Below are positions 25,636-33,559 of a stretch of 64,000 bases of DNA, in pieces. How positions within the stretch are numbered: the stretch's first letter is position 1; every line of letters begins with the position of its first letter. The stretch lies in the NCBI RefSeq assembly GCF_018403245.1, contig NZ_BOSH01000004.1, positions 124,001 through 188,000 on the forward strand, written 5' to 3'. Both the position numbers and the translations under genes were made by a program. Below the pieces are notes generated by a model, which did no database searches, was not told where the DNA came from, and worked only from the letters and a program-made list of their open reading frames with translations. This DNA is from Paenibacillus sp. J2TS4. Lineage in GTDB: Bacteria; Bacillota; Bacilli; Paenibacillales; NBRC-103111.

Positions 25636-26859
25636 TTGTTTAAAAAATTGAGTATTTTAATGCTTAGTATGGTTTTGACAATTGTATTAATGGGTTTCGA
25701 TAGAGTAGAGTCTTCTACAAGTGATTTCTTGCAGGCGAACGTTCCCCCAGCTTTGAGTGGGCCCTTCAAAATCACCGATGAAGAAAGAGTTGTGAAAGAA
25801 AAGTGGGAGAACCTGTTTGCTAATGAAGCGGAGTCCGCTGATACCCCGTTACTGACATATGAATACATTCCTGCTGAGAATGGTTCTATCACATCGCTCT
25901 TGCCAAAAGGAGCTGAGCCACGATATCTTGAAAAAGACGGAGATAATATTTATATAGAATATCATTTGAATAATGTGCGATATACTTTTGCTTATTATCC
26001 AGATAATTATGTCGTCAAGACTGTCAAATTATTAACAAGCTCAGGTGACACTGATGAAAATGATGTATTTCTAAATTATAATAATGTAGAATTTGATTCA
26101 TATAATATTAAAAAACTCCAAGAAGGAGAGACAGTTACTAGAACAGAAGAAGAAGTTAAAACAATTCAAGAAGAGATGCGTAATAACCCACAAAATTTCA
26201 CTGACCCAAGTGATGGCACATTAATTGCTCCAATGAATGTTGGAATTACAAGTGCTAAATACGTCTATTGGTATGCACCAGGAAGAATGAACGCTGTTAG
26301 ATATTATAATCAAAATTGGACTTTCCCTGCGTTAAATGATGCATCCAGAGCTTTGAAAATATATTTAACAAGGGATTATTATGTTGAAAAAAGACGTACT
26401 CTTGGATATGTAATTAGTGAGGGTGCCGCTGCTCAAGCGGTGGCAGATGTTTTTAATACAACAGTTTTAACAGCTAAAAGTCTGCTTAATATAGCTGGTG
26501 TTGCAGTGGATATATATGATAGATTGAAAGAAGCGGCACAGCCAGTTCCTTTCCAAGAGTATGAATATTCCTGGGGGAATGAGGGCACAGTTTACGATAC
26601 CACTGTTCACAATCAAGATGTTGAAGTATGGCAAGATTGGGCGAACGGAAAAATGAACCTTGTAAATCTTATCAATGGACAGGGAAAACAATGGGGGGTA
26701 TCTGCTCCTGCAGTTAATGAGCCCACCGGCGATCTGACTGAGACAACCTTGAGGAATCATGCGGAATCTTTAGCTCAAAATGTTGCAAATATATACAATA
26801 ATAATATTAAATTGTATGGTTCTTGGAAACATGGCGTTGGCAACGGTCTAGGAAGATAA
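25636..26859 (+). CDS. Exported protein of unknown function, shares a domain with its neighbour
   Basis: I do not recognise this 407-aa protein. An N-terminal signal peptide is visible (FKKLSILMLSMVLTIVLMGF). A domain at about residues 50-140 contains SLLPKGAEPRYLEKDGDNIY followed by IEYHLNNVRYTFAYYPDNYVVKTVKLL. A mixed region around 200-270 (YVYWYAPGRMNAVRYYNQNW) and a C-terminal part rich in Asn and small residues follow. The start is TTG behind AGGAGGATTATAATA. Codon use is much more AT-rich than in flanking core genes, suggesting transfer. The next gene, 25 bases downstream, encodes a membrane-anchored protein with the same 60-residue domain. No enzyme motif is seen. Confidence 0.75.
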   Translation: MFKKLSILMLSMVLTIVLMGFDRVESSTSDFLQANVPPALSGPFKITDEERVVKEKWENLFANEAESADTPLLTYEYIPAENGSITSLLPKGAEPRYLEKDGDNIYIEYHLNNVRYTFAYYPDNYVVKTVKLLTSSGDTDENDVFLNYNNVEFDSYNIKKLQEGETVTRTEEEVKTIQEEMRNNPQNFTDPSDGTLIAPMNVGITSAKYVYWYAPGRMNAVRYYNQNWTFPALNDASRALKIYLTRDYYVEKRRTLGYVISEGAAAQAVADVFNTTVLTAKSLLNIAGVAVDIYDRLKEAAQPVPFQEYEYSWGNEGTVYDTTVHNQDVEVWQDWANGKMNLVNLINGQGKQWGVSAPAVNEPTGDLTETTLRNHAESLAQNVANIYNNNIKLYGSWKHGVGNGLGR

Positions 26860-26884
26860 ATGTAATGGTTTTGGAGGGGCTTTT

Positions 26885-27415
26885 TTGAAAAAACAACATC
26901 GTTTGATTCTCATTTTAGTTTTTGTAGTAATGCTCTCATCAATTATCTATTTGTTTGTTAAGATGCAAACAATTCAACAGCGGAACAATGACCGAGAGAG
27001 TAAATATGTTCAAATCATGGAATTCATGATTGAAACCACTCTAAAAGAGGATGCATACATTACTGAGCAAGAACGAAAAAATGCTTCAGAGTGGAACCGA
27101 TTGTTTGAAAACTATGGTATTCATTTCTCCAATGGGAATCAAGACCATTTGAAAATTCCAAATGACAACCCTGAAATTCGAAAATTGCTACCCCTTAACG
27201 CAGAACCTATTATTTTTGAAAAAGATGATACAGCCATTTATTTCAGGTATGATATTGAAAAAAAACGATATGATTTTGCTTATTACAATGCAGAAAATAA
27301 AATCATTAAAAGTGTCTATTTATTGCTTGAAGACTCAAATAATATTGTTAAAATCGCAAACGAAAATAATGAAGAATTTAATCCTACTGTAAACATTCCT
27401 TTTTATCGGAAATGA
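26885..27415 (+). CDS. Membrane-anchored paralogue of the preceding protein's N-terminal domain
   Basis: A 176-aa protein with an N-terminal hydrophobic helix (about residues 6-27) and an extracytoplasmic remainder. Residues about 97-147 (KLLPLNAEPIIFEKDDTAIY, then FRYDIEKKRYDFAYYNAENKIIKSVYLL) align with the matching domain of the 407-aa protein upstream. It starts at TTG behind GGAGGGG and ends before a strong terminator, so the two genes form a two-gene operon. The pairing could be effector and immunity or sensor and ligand-binding; nothing in the sequence decides. Confidence 0.75.
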   Translation: MKKQHRLILILVFVVMLSSIIYLFVKMQTIQQRNNDRESKYVQIMEFMIETTLKEDAYITEQERKNASEWNRLFENYGIHFSNGNQDHLKIPNDNPEIRKLLPLNAEPIIFEKDDTAIYFRYDIEKKRYDFAYYNAENKIIKSVYLLLEDSNNIVKIANENNEEFNPTVNIPFYRK

Positions 27416-27425
27416 ACCATTTTTA

Positions 27426-27466
27426 AAAGCTACTCATGATTCACAAGATAAGTCATGAGTAGCTTT
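27426..27466 (+). terminator. Terminator after the two-gene AT-rich operon
   Basis: AAAGCTACTCATGA and TCATGAGTAGCTTT form a perfect 14-bp stem around a 13-base loop; the T-run is short (TTTATCATTTT). Confidence 0.8.
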
Positions 27467-27520
27467 ATCATTTTGTATATGGCCAAGATGGGAGCCAATA
27501 GTTAGCTATCCGATGCTGTG

Positions 27521-27664
27521 TTAACATCTTGCTATTCTCCCCGTTATAGAATCTACCATCTGGATTGTCTCGCATGTTCCGTCGGGGTCGTTGATCTCTT
27601 TCCTAAAATGTATCAATGAATTTGCAATTCTATTGTATTTCACATCAGTTAATTGTGTTGCATA
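27521..27664 (-). pseudogene. Protein-like reading-frame fragment, unidentified
   Basis: The reverse strand has a 47-codon open stretch reading KYNRIANSLIHFRKEINDP and on to ITGRIARC before a stop. Just upstream, in the same frame beyond one stop, is VNVDIDVFSEIPKR. The composition is protein-like, but no start codon with a ribosome site is visible and a stop interrupts it. I read it as the tail of a degraded gene of unknown family. Confidence 0.35.
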
Positions 27665-27783
27665 TTATCTCTTTGGAATTTCGCTGAAGACGTCAATATC
27701 CACATTGACTCATTTGGGGTTAATGTATACTGTCCCCTATATACAGCAAGCGTTTACCGAACTGCTGGTTTCTCTTTATAATT

Positions 27784-28119
27784 TTATTTCAACACGGCAT
27801 CAATAATATCAGCTATTTTTACCCACAAAAAATCATTGCCTTGAGTGAGTCTGACTTTTTTTTGCTGTTGGTCCATTTTGGTTACGACTCCTGCTAATTC
27901 CGGCCTATCCCATTCTCCAAATAATATCAGAGTCACTTCCTTCCTGAACCGCATCGATTCAGCGAGAAGCATGGATATCCGATCCGTCTCCTGTTCATCT
28001 AATTGGGGGCGCGGGTTCTTGTGCAAGTTCTGCTGCAGCCGGAGGTAAGCCTCTTTATGTTCCGGCAGCATCATTCTCGAGGATTCGAACAACCCGTTTC
28101 CTTGCAGCTTCTTGCTCAT
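27784..28119 (-). CDS. YolD-like protein of the SOS polymerase cassette
   Basis: A 111-aa YolD-family protein (MSKKLQGNGLFESSRMMLPEHKEAYL, given in two parts here: start MSKKLQGNG, then MMLPEHKEAYLRLQQ). It has a C-terminal SH3-like beta part (EVTLILFGEWDRPELAGVVTK, VRLTQGNDFLWVKIADI, by position 58-105). YolD proteins are encoded next to UvrX-type polymerases and are thought to assist them. Its ATG overlaps the polymerase stop (ATGA). The same family occurs twice more in this window, once decayed and once with its own LexA box. Confidence 0.88.
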   Translation of the reverse strand: MSKKLQGNGLFESSRMMLPEHKEAYLRLQQNLHKNPRPQLDEQETDRISMLLAESMRFRKEVTLILFGEWDRPELAGVVTKMDQQQKKVRLTQGNDFLWVKIADIIDAVLK

Positions 28120-29384
28120 TTATAATGACCTCCGATTTTCAGGGATCTCTCCGCAGCCTGCCCGGCTGTTGTCAAGGACGATGCTCTCACGATGGCGGAG
28201 CTGCCATAGCGGTCTTTTAACTCATCCGTTGCTTTCTCCAGGGCTCTGTACTTGACCTGATCCTCAAAAAAAGTGAGCTGATAGCCTTGATCGTTGGTTA
28301 GCTGGCTTAAGGTGACCCCCATGCGCCGAACAGGCATTTGATCCCAAAATTTATAGAACAGCTTTTTGGCCGCTTGAAAGACGGTATTGGTGTGGTTGGT
28401 AGGGTCCGGCATTTTCATCTGGCGCGAGAACCCGGTCGGGGCTTCGTAAGGACTGCACATGCAACTGACCGTCACTACAGAGCCCCTATATCCTTTGCGG
28501 CGGCAGTCGCGGCAGACCTCCTCCGTCAGCTCCAGCAGGACGGTCTCCACTTCCCAGCGTTCAATATAGTCTCTGGGCAAGGTCATCATATGGCCCACCG
28601 ACTTCGGCGCTGTGTTGAAGGTCCCGGGAGTCACCGGGCTATCGTCGAGACCATTCGCCGTGCGCCACAGCACTTCCGCATGGATATCGGATTGCTTGCC
28701 GAAGCGGGCGCGAAACATCTGCTGGAGGCGAGGCAGTGGCGTTCTGGCGATTTCGCCAACGGTATAGATTCCAAGTCTGCCCAAATGAGCGGTCATTCGG
28801 GAGCCGACTCCGAACATTTTCTGAACAGGCTGACCCCACAGCAGGTCTTCAATCTGAGTCCGCGGTAAAGTAAAAATGCCCCTTTCATTTTTCTTGGCCC
28901 ATATATCCGTCGCAATTTTAGCCAGGATTTTATTGGAGCTTATGCCTACTCGGACCCATACCCCGGTTTGCTCTAGAACCTTCAGTTGAATAGCTTCAGC
29001 GATTGTTTCCGGGTCCCCAAAGAGGTGTAAGGTCCCCGTAACGTCAAGAAATTGCTCATCAATGCTGAAAACCTCCACCAAATCCGTAAACTCTTCGTAA
29101 ATCTTCGTAATCCTTAGTGAAATGTCAATATAATGCTGCATGCGTGGTCGGATGACCACTAGATCCGGACACTTGCCAATGGCCTCTCCCAGTCGCTCGG
29201 CTGTAGTGACGCCGTATCGCTTGGCGATTGGGCATGCTGCCAAGATGATTCCAGATCTGCGCGCCGGATCGCCTGCCACAACGACAGGTTTATCCGCGAA
29301 TTGAGGATGATCAGCTTTCTCGACGCTTGCATAGAAGGATTGGCAATCCGCCAGCATGACAACTCGATGGGGTGTGGTATTCAT
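28116..29384 (-). CDS. Y-family DNA polymerase, UvrX/YqjW type
   Basis: Error-prone lesion-bypass polymerase of 422 aa. Catalytic motifs are present: the N-terminal VVMLADCQSFYASVE (first Asp), SIDEQFLDVT (SIDE box), the GISSNKILAKIATDIWAK segment, and a helix-hairpin-helix in FGVGSRMTAHLGRLGIYTVGEIA. The C-terminal little-finger region ends RSLKIGGHYK. I use ATG 29384, behind AAGGAGC; a longer frame to 29462 lacks support. It is followed by yolD with overlap and preceded by a 123-aa gene, and LexA-type boxes lie at the head of this set. Confidence 0.92.
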   Translation of the reverse strand: MNTTPHRVVMLADCQSFYASVEKADHPQFADKPVVVAGDPARRSGIILAACPIAKRYGVTTAERLGEAIGKCPDLVVIRPRMQHYIDISLRITKIYEEFTDLVEVFSIDEQFLDVTGTLHLFGDPETIAEAIQLKVLEQTGVWVRVGISSNKILAKIATDIWAKKNERGIFTLPRTQIEDLLWGQPVQKMFGVGSRMTAHLGRLGIYTVGEIARTPLPRLQQMFRARFGKQSDIHAEVLWRTANGLDDSPVTPGTFNTAPKSVGHMMTLPRDYIERWEVETVLLELTEEVCRDCRRKGYRGSVVTVSCMCSPYEAPTGFSRQMKMPDPTNHTNTVFQAAKKLFYKFWDQMPVRRMGVTLSQLTNDQGYQLTFFEDQVKYRALEKATDELKDRYGSSAIVRASSLTTAGQAAERSLKIGGHYK

Positions 29385-29439
29385 TGAGGTGCTCCTTATC
29401 TTGATGTTTATGGCGCTGGCGGGCAGCCGCCCACGACGC

Positions 29440-29811
29440 TTATTTTCCACACTTCCGGCCAAAAAACAGACTCAGCTTCGCAGTCAGCTCCGCTTTAACC
29501 AAGCTCCAGAGCATCGCAAAGGTATGATGATATCCGCGGCATAAATAGCGGGCTTCGATTCCCAGGCGGGTACGCTGCTGCTCATATACTTTAATTCCCC
29601 GTATTCGCATTTGTTGGCGTATTAACGTTAGAGCGGTTGTAATGTCAATTTGTATGCCTCTCAAATTGCCCACATAAAAAGCGGCCATTTTTAATTGAAT
29701 TCTCTCCATCAGGGCGATATCGTGCTCCAGAGCATCCAGAAGAAGAGGGAGCAGGATGTATTCCTTGACCAGCTCAAGGTCTTCTTTAGTTTCCAGAGGC
29801 GCCTTGCTCAT
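29440..29811 (-). CDS. Small helical protein at the head of the SOS cassette, unknown function
   Basis: I do not recognise this 123-aa protein. It is predicted largely helical and ends in a basic region (AELTAKLSLFFGRKCGK). It starts at ATG 29811 behind AGGAGAATTTCTTAG and lies 55 bases upstream of the polymerase, on the same strand. Two LexA-type boxes 80-130 bases upstream imply that it is DNA-damage induced together with polymerase and yolD. A role in the lesion-bypass complex is possible by position only. Confidence 0.7.
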   Translation of the reverse strand: MSKAPLETKEDLELVKEYILLPLLLDALEHDIALMERIQLKMAAFYVGNLRGIQIDITTALTLIRQQMRIRGIKVYEQQRTRLGIEARYLCRGYHHTFAMLWSLVKAELTAKLSLFFGRKCGK

Positions 29812-29889
29812 CTAAGAAATTCTCCTTTGTCTGTACGATAAAAAGCAATGCGGGCTGCCCCGTCCTCCATTGAACCTTTCTCTGGAAAG

Positions 29890-29938
29890 AGAACGTATGT
29901 TTCTATTTTATGCTCATTATATGGCGAATATACGTTCT
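29890..29938 (-). promoter_or_regulatory. Two LexA (SOS) boxes upstream of the polymerase cassette
   Basis: AGAACGTATGTTTC (29890-29903) and CGAATATACGTTCT (29925-29938) each match the Gram-positive SOS consensus CGAACNNNNGTTCG with few changes. They are 21 bases apart, upstream of the 123-aa gene. Confidence 0.75.
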
Positions 29939-30114
29939 TGTGCAAGTGGTAAAAAAAGCAAGCGGAGGAGGCGCCAAAGGCGCCGGACTGGTAATGGAAC
30001 GTAAGATTTGCTATCCTTTTGCATAGTTGGCTGGAAGCGGTAGAAAGCCGGCTCTCCGCGGTCGGGCAGCGGGCATCCGTCGCACGGATACGAAACAAAG
30101 CGCTCGGCTCGGAA

Positions 30115-30376
30115 ATATATGCTCGGCACTAAAGATTTCAAAGCTCATGAAGTGGAGAAAGAAAGATGCTTCCAGGGCGAGTTTTGGCTTTGTATTCCTA
30201 CTATCCGAAGGCCCACCCAATGAGTAAGAAATGATGGGTTGAATCGGGGTCCCCGAAAAGTACCTGGAATCGCTTCGAAGCTTACTTCACTTTTTGGGGA
30301 AGGAGTATGATGTTTGAAGCTTCGGGGGCACTTTCCTTCGGAACGGAATGATAGCTTTCTTTAGTGCCACATATAT
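30115..30376 (+). mobile_element. MITE-like element, copy 1 (262 bp)
   Basis: Ends are inverted repeats: ATATATGCTCGGCACTAAAG at the left and CTTTAGTGCCACATATAT at the right. The interior (for example GGGGTCCCCGAAAAGTA, ACTTTTTGGGGAAGGAGTATG and GAAGTGGAGAAAGAAAGATG) is repeated in reverse orientation at 41299-41554. There is no coding capacity. Terminal repeats, size and a second full copy fit a miniature inverted-repeat element moved by a transposase elsewhere. Confidence 0.75.
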
Positions 30377-30490
30377 AGGTATGACGGCTAAGAGAGTACC
30401 GACCAGGCCATAAGCTGGCGGACGGCTGCCCGGCTATAAGGCCGACGGGGCTCAGGCTCGCATGAAGAAGCTGAAGAGAGAGGGGACTAT

Positions 30491-31996
30491 TTGTTGAAAA
30501 GATTCGCTTGGTTGCTGTCGATTGTTTTATTGTTTGTGGCTGGTTGTGAAGGGGACAAGAAGCCGGGAGGCGACAAAGGGACTCCGTCTCATTCCTCGGA
30601 CCCGGATATTGTGCTGATCGGTTCGGAGATTGAAGGAATGTATCTGGCGCGAGCGGCCGCAGATGAAGGATTGCATGTAGTCGTGCTGGATCCGCGCAGC
30701 CGCCCGGGAGGGCAGTTAATTCAAGGAGAGATGCTGTACTTGGATGAGCCTTTTGACGGCGCCGGCGAATCTCTTCTGCAAGGACGGGTCAAGGAGCTTT
30801 TTGACCGTTACAAGCAAGGGGAAATCCGCAAGAAGGAAGAGTTTGTCAACTATTTCGAAGCGATTGCAGACGGAATTCCGATCGAATCAGGGATAGAAAT
30901 AATAAAGATCGAAACCGAACAGGATACGGCCCGTTCCAAGCAAAAAATAAAATCACTGACCTACCGAACGGCAGCCGGTGAGGAAAAAACGGTCACAGCC
31001 AAGTATTGGGTGGAGAATACCGATTTCGCCGCTCTTTCCAGCCGATTAGAGGTAACCGGAATCCCGGGGATCGAAACGGTGTTTGGCGGATCGGCGAAGG
31101 ACTACATGGCCGCTTCCATTATGATGAAATTCCGTAAGGTCGACTGGGCAAGATTCAGCGGCGAAATCAATCAGCTGGGCCAAGAGAAGAAGGAAGAAAT
31201 CTATGGGGCAGGCACCTACCTTACCGGGACCTTCGCCTATGGATTTGGAAATATCGGCAAGAGCTACAGTCCAAGCCAGCAGGATGTTTTCCTGCGCGGA
31301 TTAAATATTATTAATCAGCGGGATGGGGATGTTCTGATCAACGCTTTGCTTGTTTTCGACGTCGATCCTGCCAATAGCCAGCGGATTGAGGAGGCGCTCG
31401 CCGCGGGGAGAAAGGAGACGGATCAAGTCGTCCAGCATTTGCGGCAGCAGCTGCCGGGCTGGGAGGAAGCGGAGGTTAACGGCTATCCGGAATATCTCTA
31501 TATTCGCGATTCTGACCGATATGAGACGGAATATGTGCTGCAAGCGACCGATCTCTTCAGCGGCGCCATGTTCTGGGATAACGTGAGCATAGCGGGGTAT
31601 CCGATAGATCTTCAGGGCAATAAAGCCAATCCTTGGGGGACAAGCACAGGCAAGCCCGATAAATATGGGATGCCGCTTCGGGCCTTCCAGTTGAAAGGCT
31701 ACACTAACGTACTGACCGCCGGTAAAAATGTCGGAGCCTCGGCGGTAGCCTACGGCAGCGCCCGGATCCAGCCGAATACTTCGCTGGCCGGCGAGGTGAT
31801 CGGAATTATTCTCGGACAGATCGATGGGAAGAACGAGTTGGCTGATCTTTCGGAGAAGGAGATGAAGAAGCTGCATCAATATATAAAGAAAAATTACGGC
31901 ATCACCTTGAGCGGAGTGAAGGCTGACAATAAAATCGCCGGATATAGCGAGGAGCAGCTGGAGCAGATCAATAAAGGCAAGCTGGCGGTGGAATAA
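30491..31996 (+). CDS. FAD-dependent oxidoreductase lipoprotein
   Basis: A 501-aa protein with a lipoprotein signal (LSIVLLFVAGC, lipidated Cys about residue 19) and a Gly/Lys-rich linker. An FAD-binding fold begins DIVLIGSEIEGMYLARAAADEG, then VVVLDPRSRPGGQ. The first glycine motif is GSEIEG, lacking the middle Gly of GxGxxG. The C-terminal TAGKNVGASAVAYGSARIQP followed by TSLAGEVIG resembles the closing FAD motif of the FAD-dependent oxidoreductase family (Pfam PF12831-like). It starts at TTG behind GAGAGAGGGG. It should be anchored outside the membrane, unusual for such a flavoprotein. Substrate unknown; single-gene unit. Confidence 0.8.
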   Translation: MLKRFAWLLSIVLLFVAGCEGDKKPGGDKGTPSHSSDPDIVLIGSEIEGMYLARAAADEGLHVVVLDPRSRPGGQLIQGEMLYLDEPFDGAGESLLQGRVKELFDRYKQGEIRKKEEFVNYFEAIADGIPIESGIEIIKIETEQDTARSKQKIKSLTYRTAAGEEKTVTAKYWVENTDFAALSSRLEVTGIPGIETVFGGSAKDYMAASIMMKFRKVDWARFSGEINQLGQEKKEEIYGAGTYLTGTFAYGFGNIGKSYSPSQQDVFLRGLNIINQRDGDVLINALLVFDVDPANSQRIEEALAAGRKETDQVVQHLRQQLPGWEEAEVNGYPEYLYIRDSDRYETEYVLQATDLFSGAMFWDNVSIAGYPIDLQGNKANPWGTSTGKPDKYGMPLRAFQLKGYTNVLTAGKNVGASAVAYGSARIQPNTSLAGEVIGIILGQIDGKNELADLSEKEMKKLHQYIKKNYGITLSGVKADNKIAGYSEEQLEQINKGKLAVE

Positions 31997-32017
31997 CGAT
32001 CGGGTGCGAAGCGGAGT

Positions 32018-32053
32018 GATCTGCCGTCCGTCTAGGGGCGGCAGGTCTTTTTT
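32018..32053 (+). terminator. Terminator after the FAD lipoprotein gene
   Basis: GATCTGCCGTCC pairs with GGGGCGGCAGGTC around a short loop, followed by TTTTTT. Confidence 0.85.
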
Positions 32054-32161
32054 GTAAAAAAGGGTCTAAAGATCTATGGAAAATCTAAAACAAGGCGAAT
32101 GGATATAAATGGAGAATTATTCGAAAGGTAAAAATATCCTGTAATAGATAGGTAAAGGCTA

Positions 32162-32190
32162 TTGTAGAAACATCTTCCATCTAGTATATT
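32162..32190 (+). promoter_or_regulatory. Predicted promoter of the agr-like operon
   Basis: TTGTAG and TATATT are 17 bases apart, about 50 bases before the first gene of the operon. Confidence 0.5.
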
Positions 32191-32238
32191 AGATATAGGA
32201 AAAAAGTCGAATCTTGTCGGCAGCGGGAGTGTTTAAGG

Positions 32239-32910
32239 TTGATAGACTTCTGGCTTTTTATCGGTTTCTCCATGTTAGAGACTTTCGCCATGTTTTATTT
32301 CATTTTTGTTCTATTCAAAATCGATATTTATCCAAAAGAAATGATTTTTGCAAGTCTTATCATGTCCTTCATTTCTTATGTCCTGCGAACGGTTTATGAG
32401 TTGCCACAGATGGATGTTATCGTTCAGGTTCTTTTAATGTTTTGTTTTATATGGCTGCTCTTTAAGATTCATGTGTTTTATGCCGCAATCCTGACAGGTA
32501 TGGCGTACCAAGCCTATATGTTTATTCAAGGACTCTATTATTTCATTATGGATAGCGCCGGGCTGTTCGATGTTGGCCTTCCATATATTTTAAGCATCTG
32601 CACATTTGTATTGCAGACGCTTTCCGCGGCAACGGCCATAGGGATAGGTTATTTTCTATCTATTAAACGTAAAGGGTTTGATTTCGTACCGGACAAGCCC
32701 AGTGGTAAAATAGCGGTGAAAACGTGGGAAAAGGTCTTGTTCGCCCTGAATATTCCTTCTGTCATTATTGTTTTATTAACGATGTATTTTGCTTCTAATT
32801 TATCGACCCTCTTTTTTGTCGTGCCTCTAGTTAATGCAATAATTTTGTACGGATATCTCTATTTTGCTTATAAAAAGGATAGGGCAGAAGATGAACACTT
32901 TAGCGTATAG
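32239..32910 (+). CDS. Polytopic membrane protein of the agr-like locus
   Basis: A 223-aa protein made almost only of hydrophobic helices (about six), with a short basic C-terminus (YFAYKKDRAEDEHFSV). It resembles in layout the N-terminal sensor half of AgrC-type receptors, but no HATPase/GHKL kinase domain follows: agrB starts inside its last codons (overlap 20 bases). It may be a receptor without kinase, or an accessory membrane protein for peptide processing or export. Start TTG 32239 has only a weak ribosome site (TTTAAGG); ATG 32272 is an alternative. Confidence 0.7.
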   Translation: MIDFWLFIGFSMLETFAMFYFIFVLFKIDIYPKEMIFASLIMSFISYVLRTVYELPQMDVIVQVLLMFCFIWLLFKIHVFYAAILTGMAYQAYMFIQGLYYFIMDSAGLFDVGLPYILSICTFVLQTLSAATAIGIGYFLSIKRKGFDFVPDKPSGKIAVKTWEKVLFALNIPSVIIVLLTMYFASNLSTLFFVVPLVNAIILYGYLYFAYKKDRAEDEHFSV

Positions 32911-33415
32911 AATTGCTGCTGCGATCAAGAAGGCGGATTCCGATCGTACTCATTCCATCGAAGTGATGCAGTATTCATTAGCTATTTTGCTGAACACCGC
33001 TCTGATTATCGTCGTTTCTTTGCTGATCGGCTGGTGGACCGGCCAGTTCACCTCCACGCTGGTGGCTTTAATAAGTTTATCCGGTCTAAGAATGGCATCA
33101 GGAGGCGTTCACTTTAAATCCCCCTGGGCTTGTAATGTCGTCTCGGTTCTGCTAATTGTCGGAGTTGGGCATATTCCCGTTTATCCGGAATCGCTGCTGT
33201 TTTGGGTCAATGTCATAAATCTCGTCCTAATGATTAGTTTTGCTCCGCGTCCAGACGCTAACGCAGCTATTCCTGTAAAGCTATATCCCCTTTTAAAATG
33301 GATTTCGATAGGCCTGGTCAGCTCCAACTTCATTATTGGTTCGCATGTTATTGGGTTGGCCTTCCTGGTCCAATCTTTAACAGTAGTTCCATGGAGAAAG
33401 GAGGGGATAAAATGA
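32891..33415 (+). CDS. agrB: AgrB-like peptide-processing protease
   Basis: Integral membrane cysteine endopeptidase that cleaves an AgrD precursor and forms the cyclic autoinducer. In the 174-aa protein the catalytic His and Cys are visible in GGVHFKSPWACNV (His followed seven residues later by Cys), after a positively charged N-terminus and multiple membrane helices. ATG 32891 is preceded by AGGGCAG within the end of the upstream gene. Its TGA overlaps the ATG of the small peptide gene, a typical agrBD coupling. The family call is good; an active system is not proven. Confidence 0.88.
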   Translation: MNTLAYRIAAAIKKADSDRTHSIEVMQYSLAILLNTALIIVVSLLIGWWTGQFTSTLVALISLSGLRMASGGVHFKSPWACNVVSVLLIVGVGHIPVYPESLLFWVNVINLVLMISFAPRPDANAAIPVKLYPLLKWISIGLVSSNFIIGSHVIGLAFLVQSLTVVPWRKEGIK

Positions 33416-33537
33416 AAAAGATGGCAGCTCGATATGCGTCTTCCGTTTTGGCTTCATGTGCAGTTGTTTTCGTCGCGATTCTCAAACCGATGTTTCACAG
33501 CCCGAAAGCACCTAAGGAGCTAATGAAAAAGCAGTAA
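33412..33537 (+). CDS. agrD: AgrD-like autoinducer precursor peptide, lacking ring Cys
   Basis: A 41-residue peptide: basic start (MKKMAARYASS), hydrophobic amphipathic leader, then the C-terminal recognition tail SPKAPKELMKKQ, which fits the PxxPxEL pattern of cyclic lactone autoinducer precursors. The ring position where Cys (or Ser) is expected reads ILKPMFHS. The only Cys (SCAVVF) is in the leader, and the only Ser near the tail is next to the Pro. ATG overlaps the agrB stop and has AAAGGAGGGG upstream. Product structure is therefore uncertain. Confidence 0.78.
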   Translation: MKKMAARYASSVLASCAVVFVAILKPMFHSPKAPKELMKKQ

Positions 33538-33559
33538 GGATAGTAAGGTGGGGAAATTC

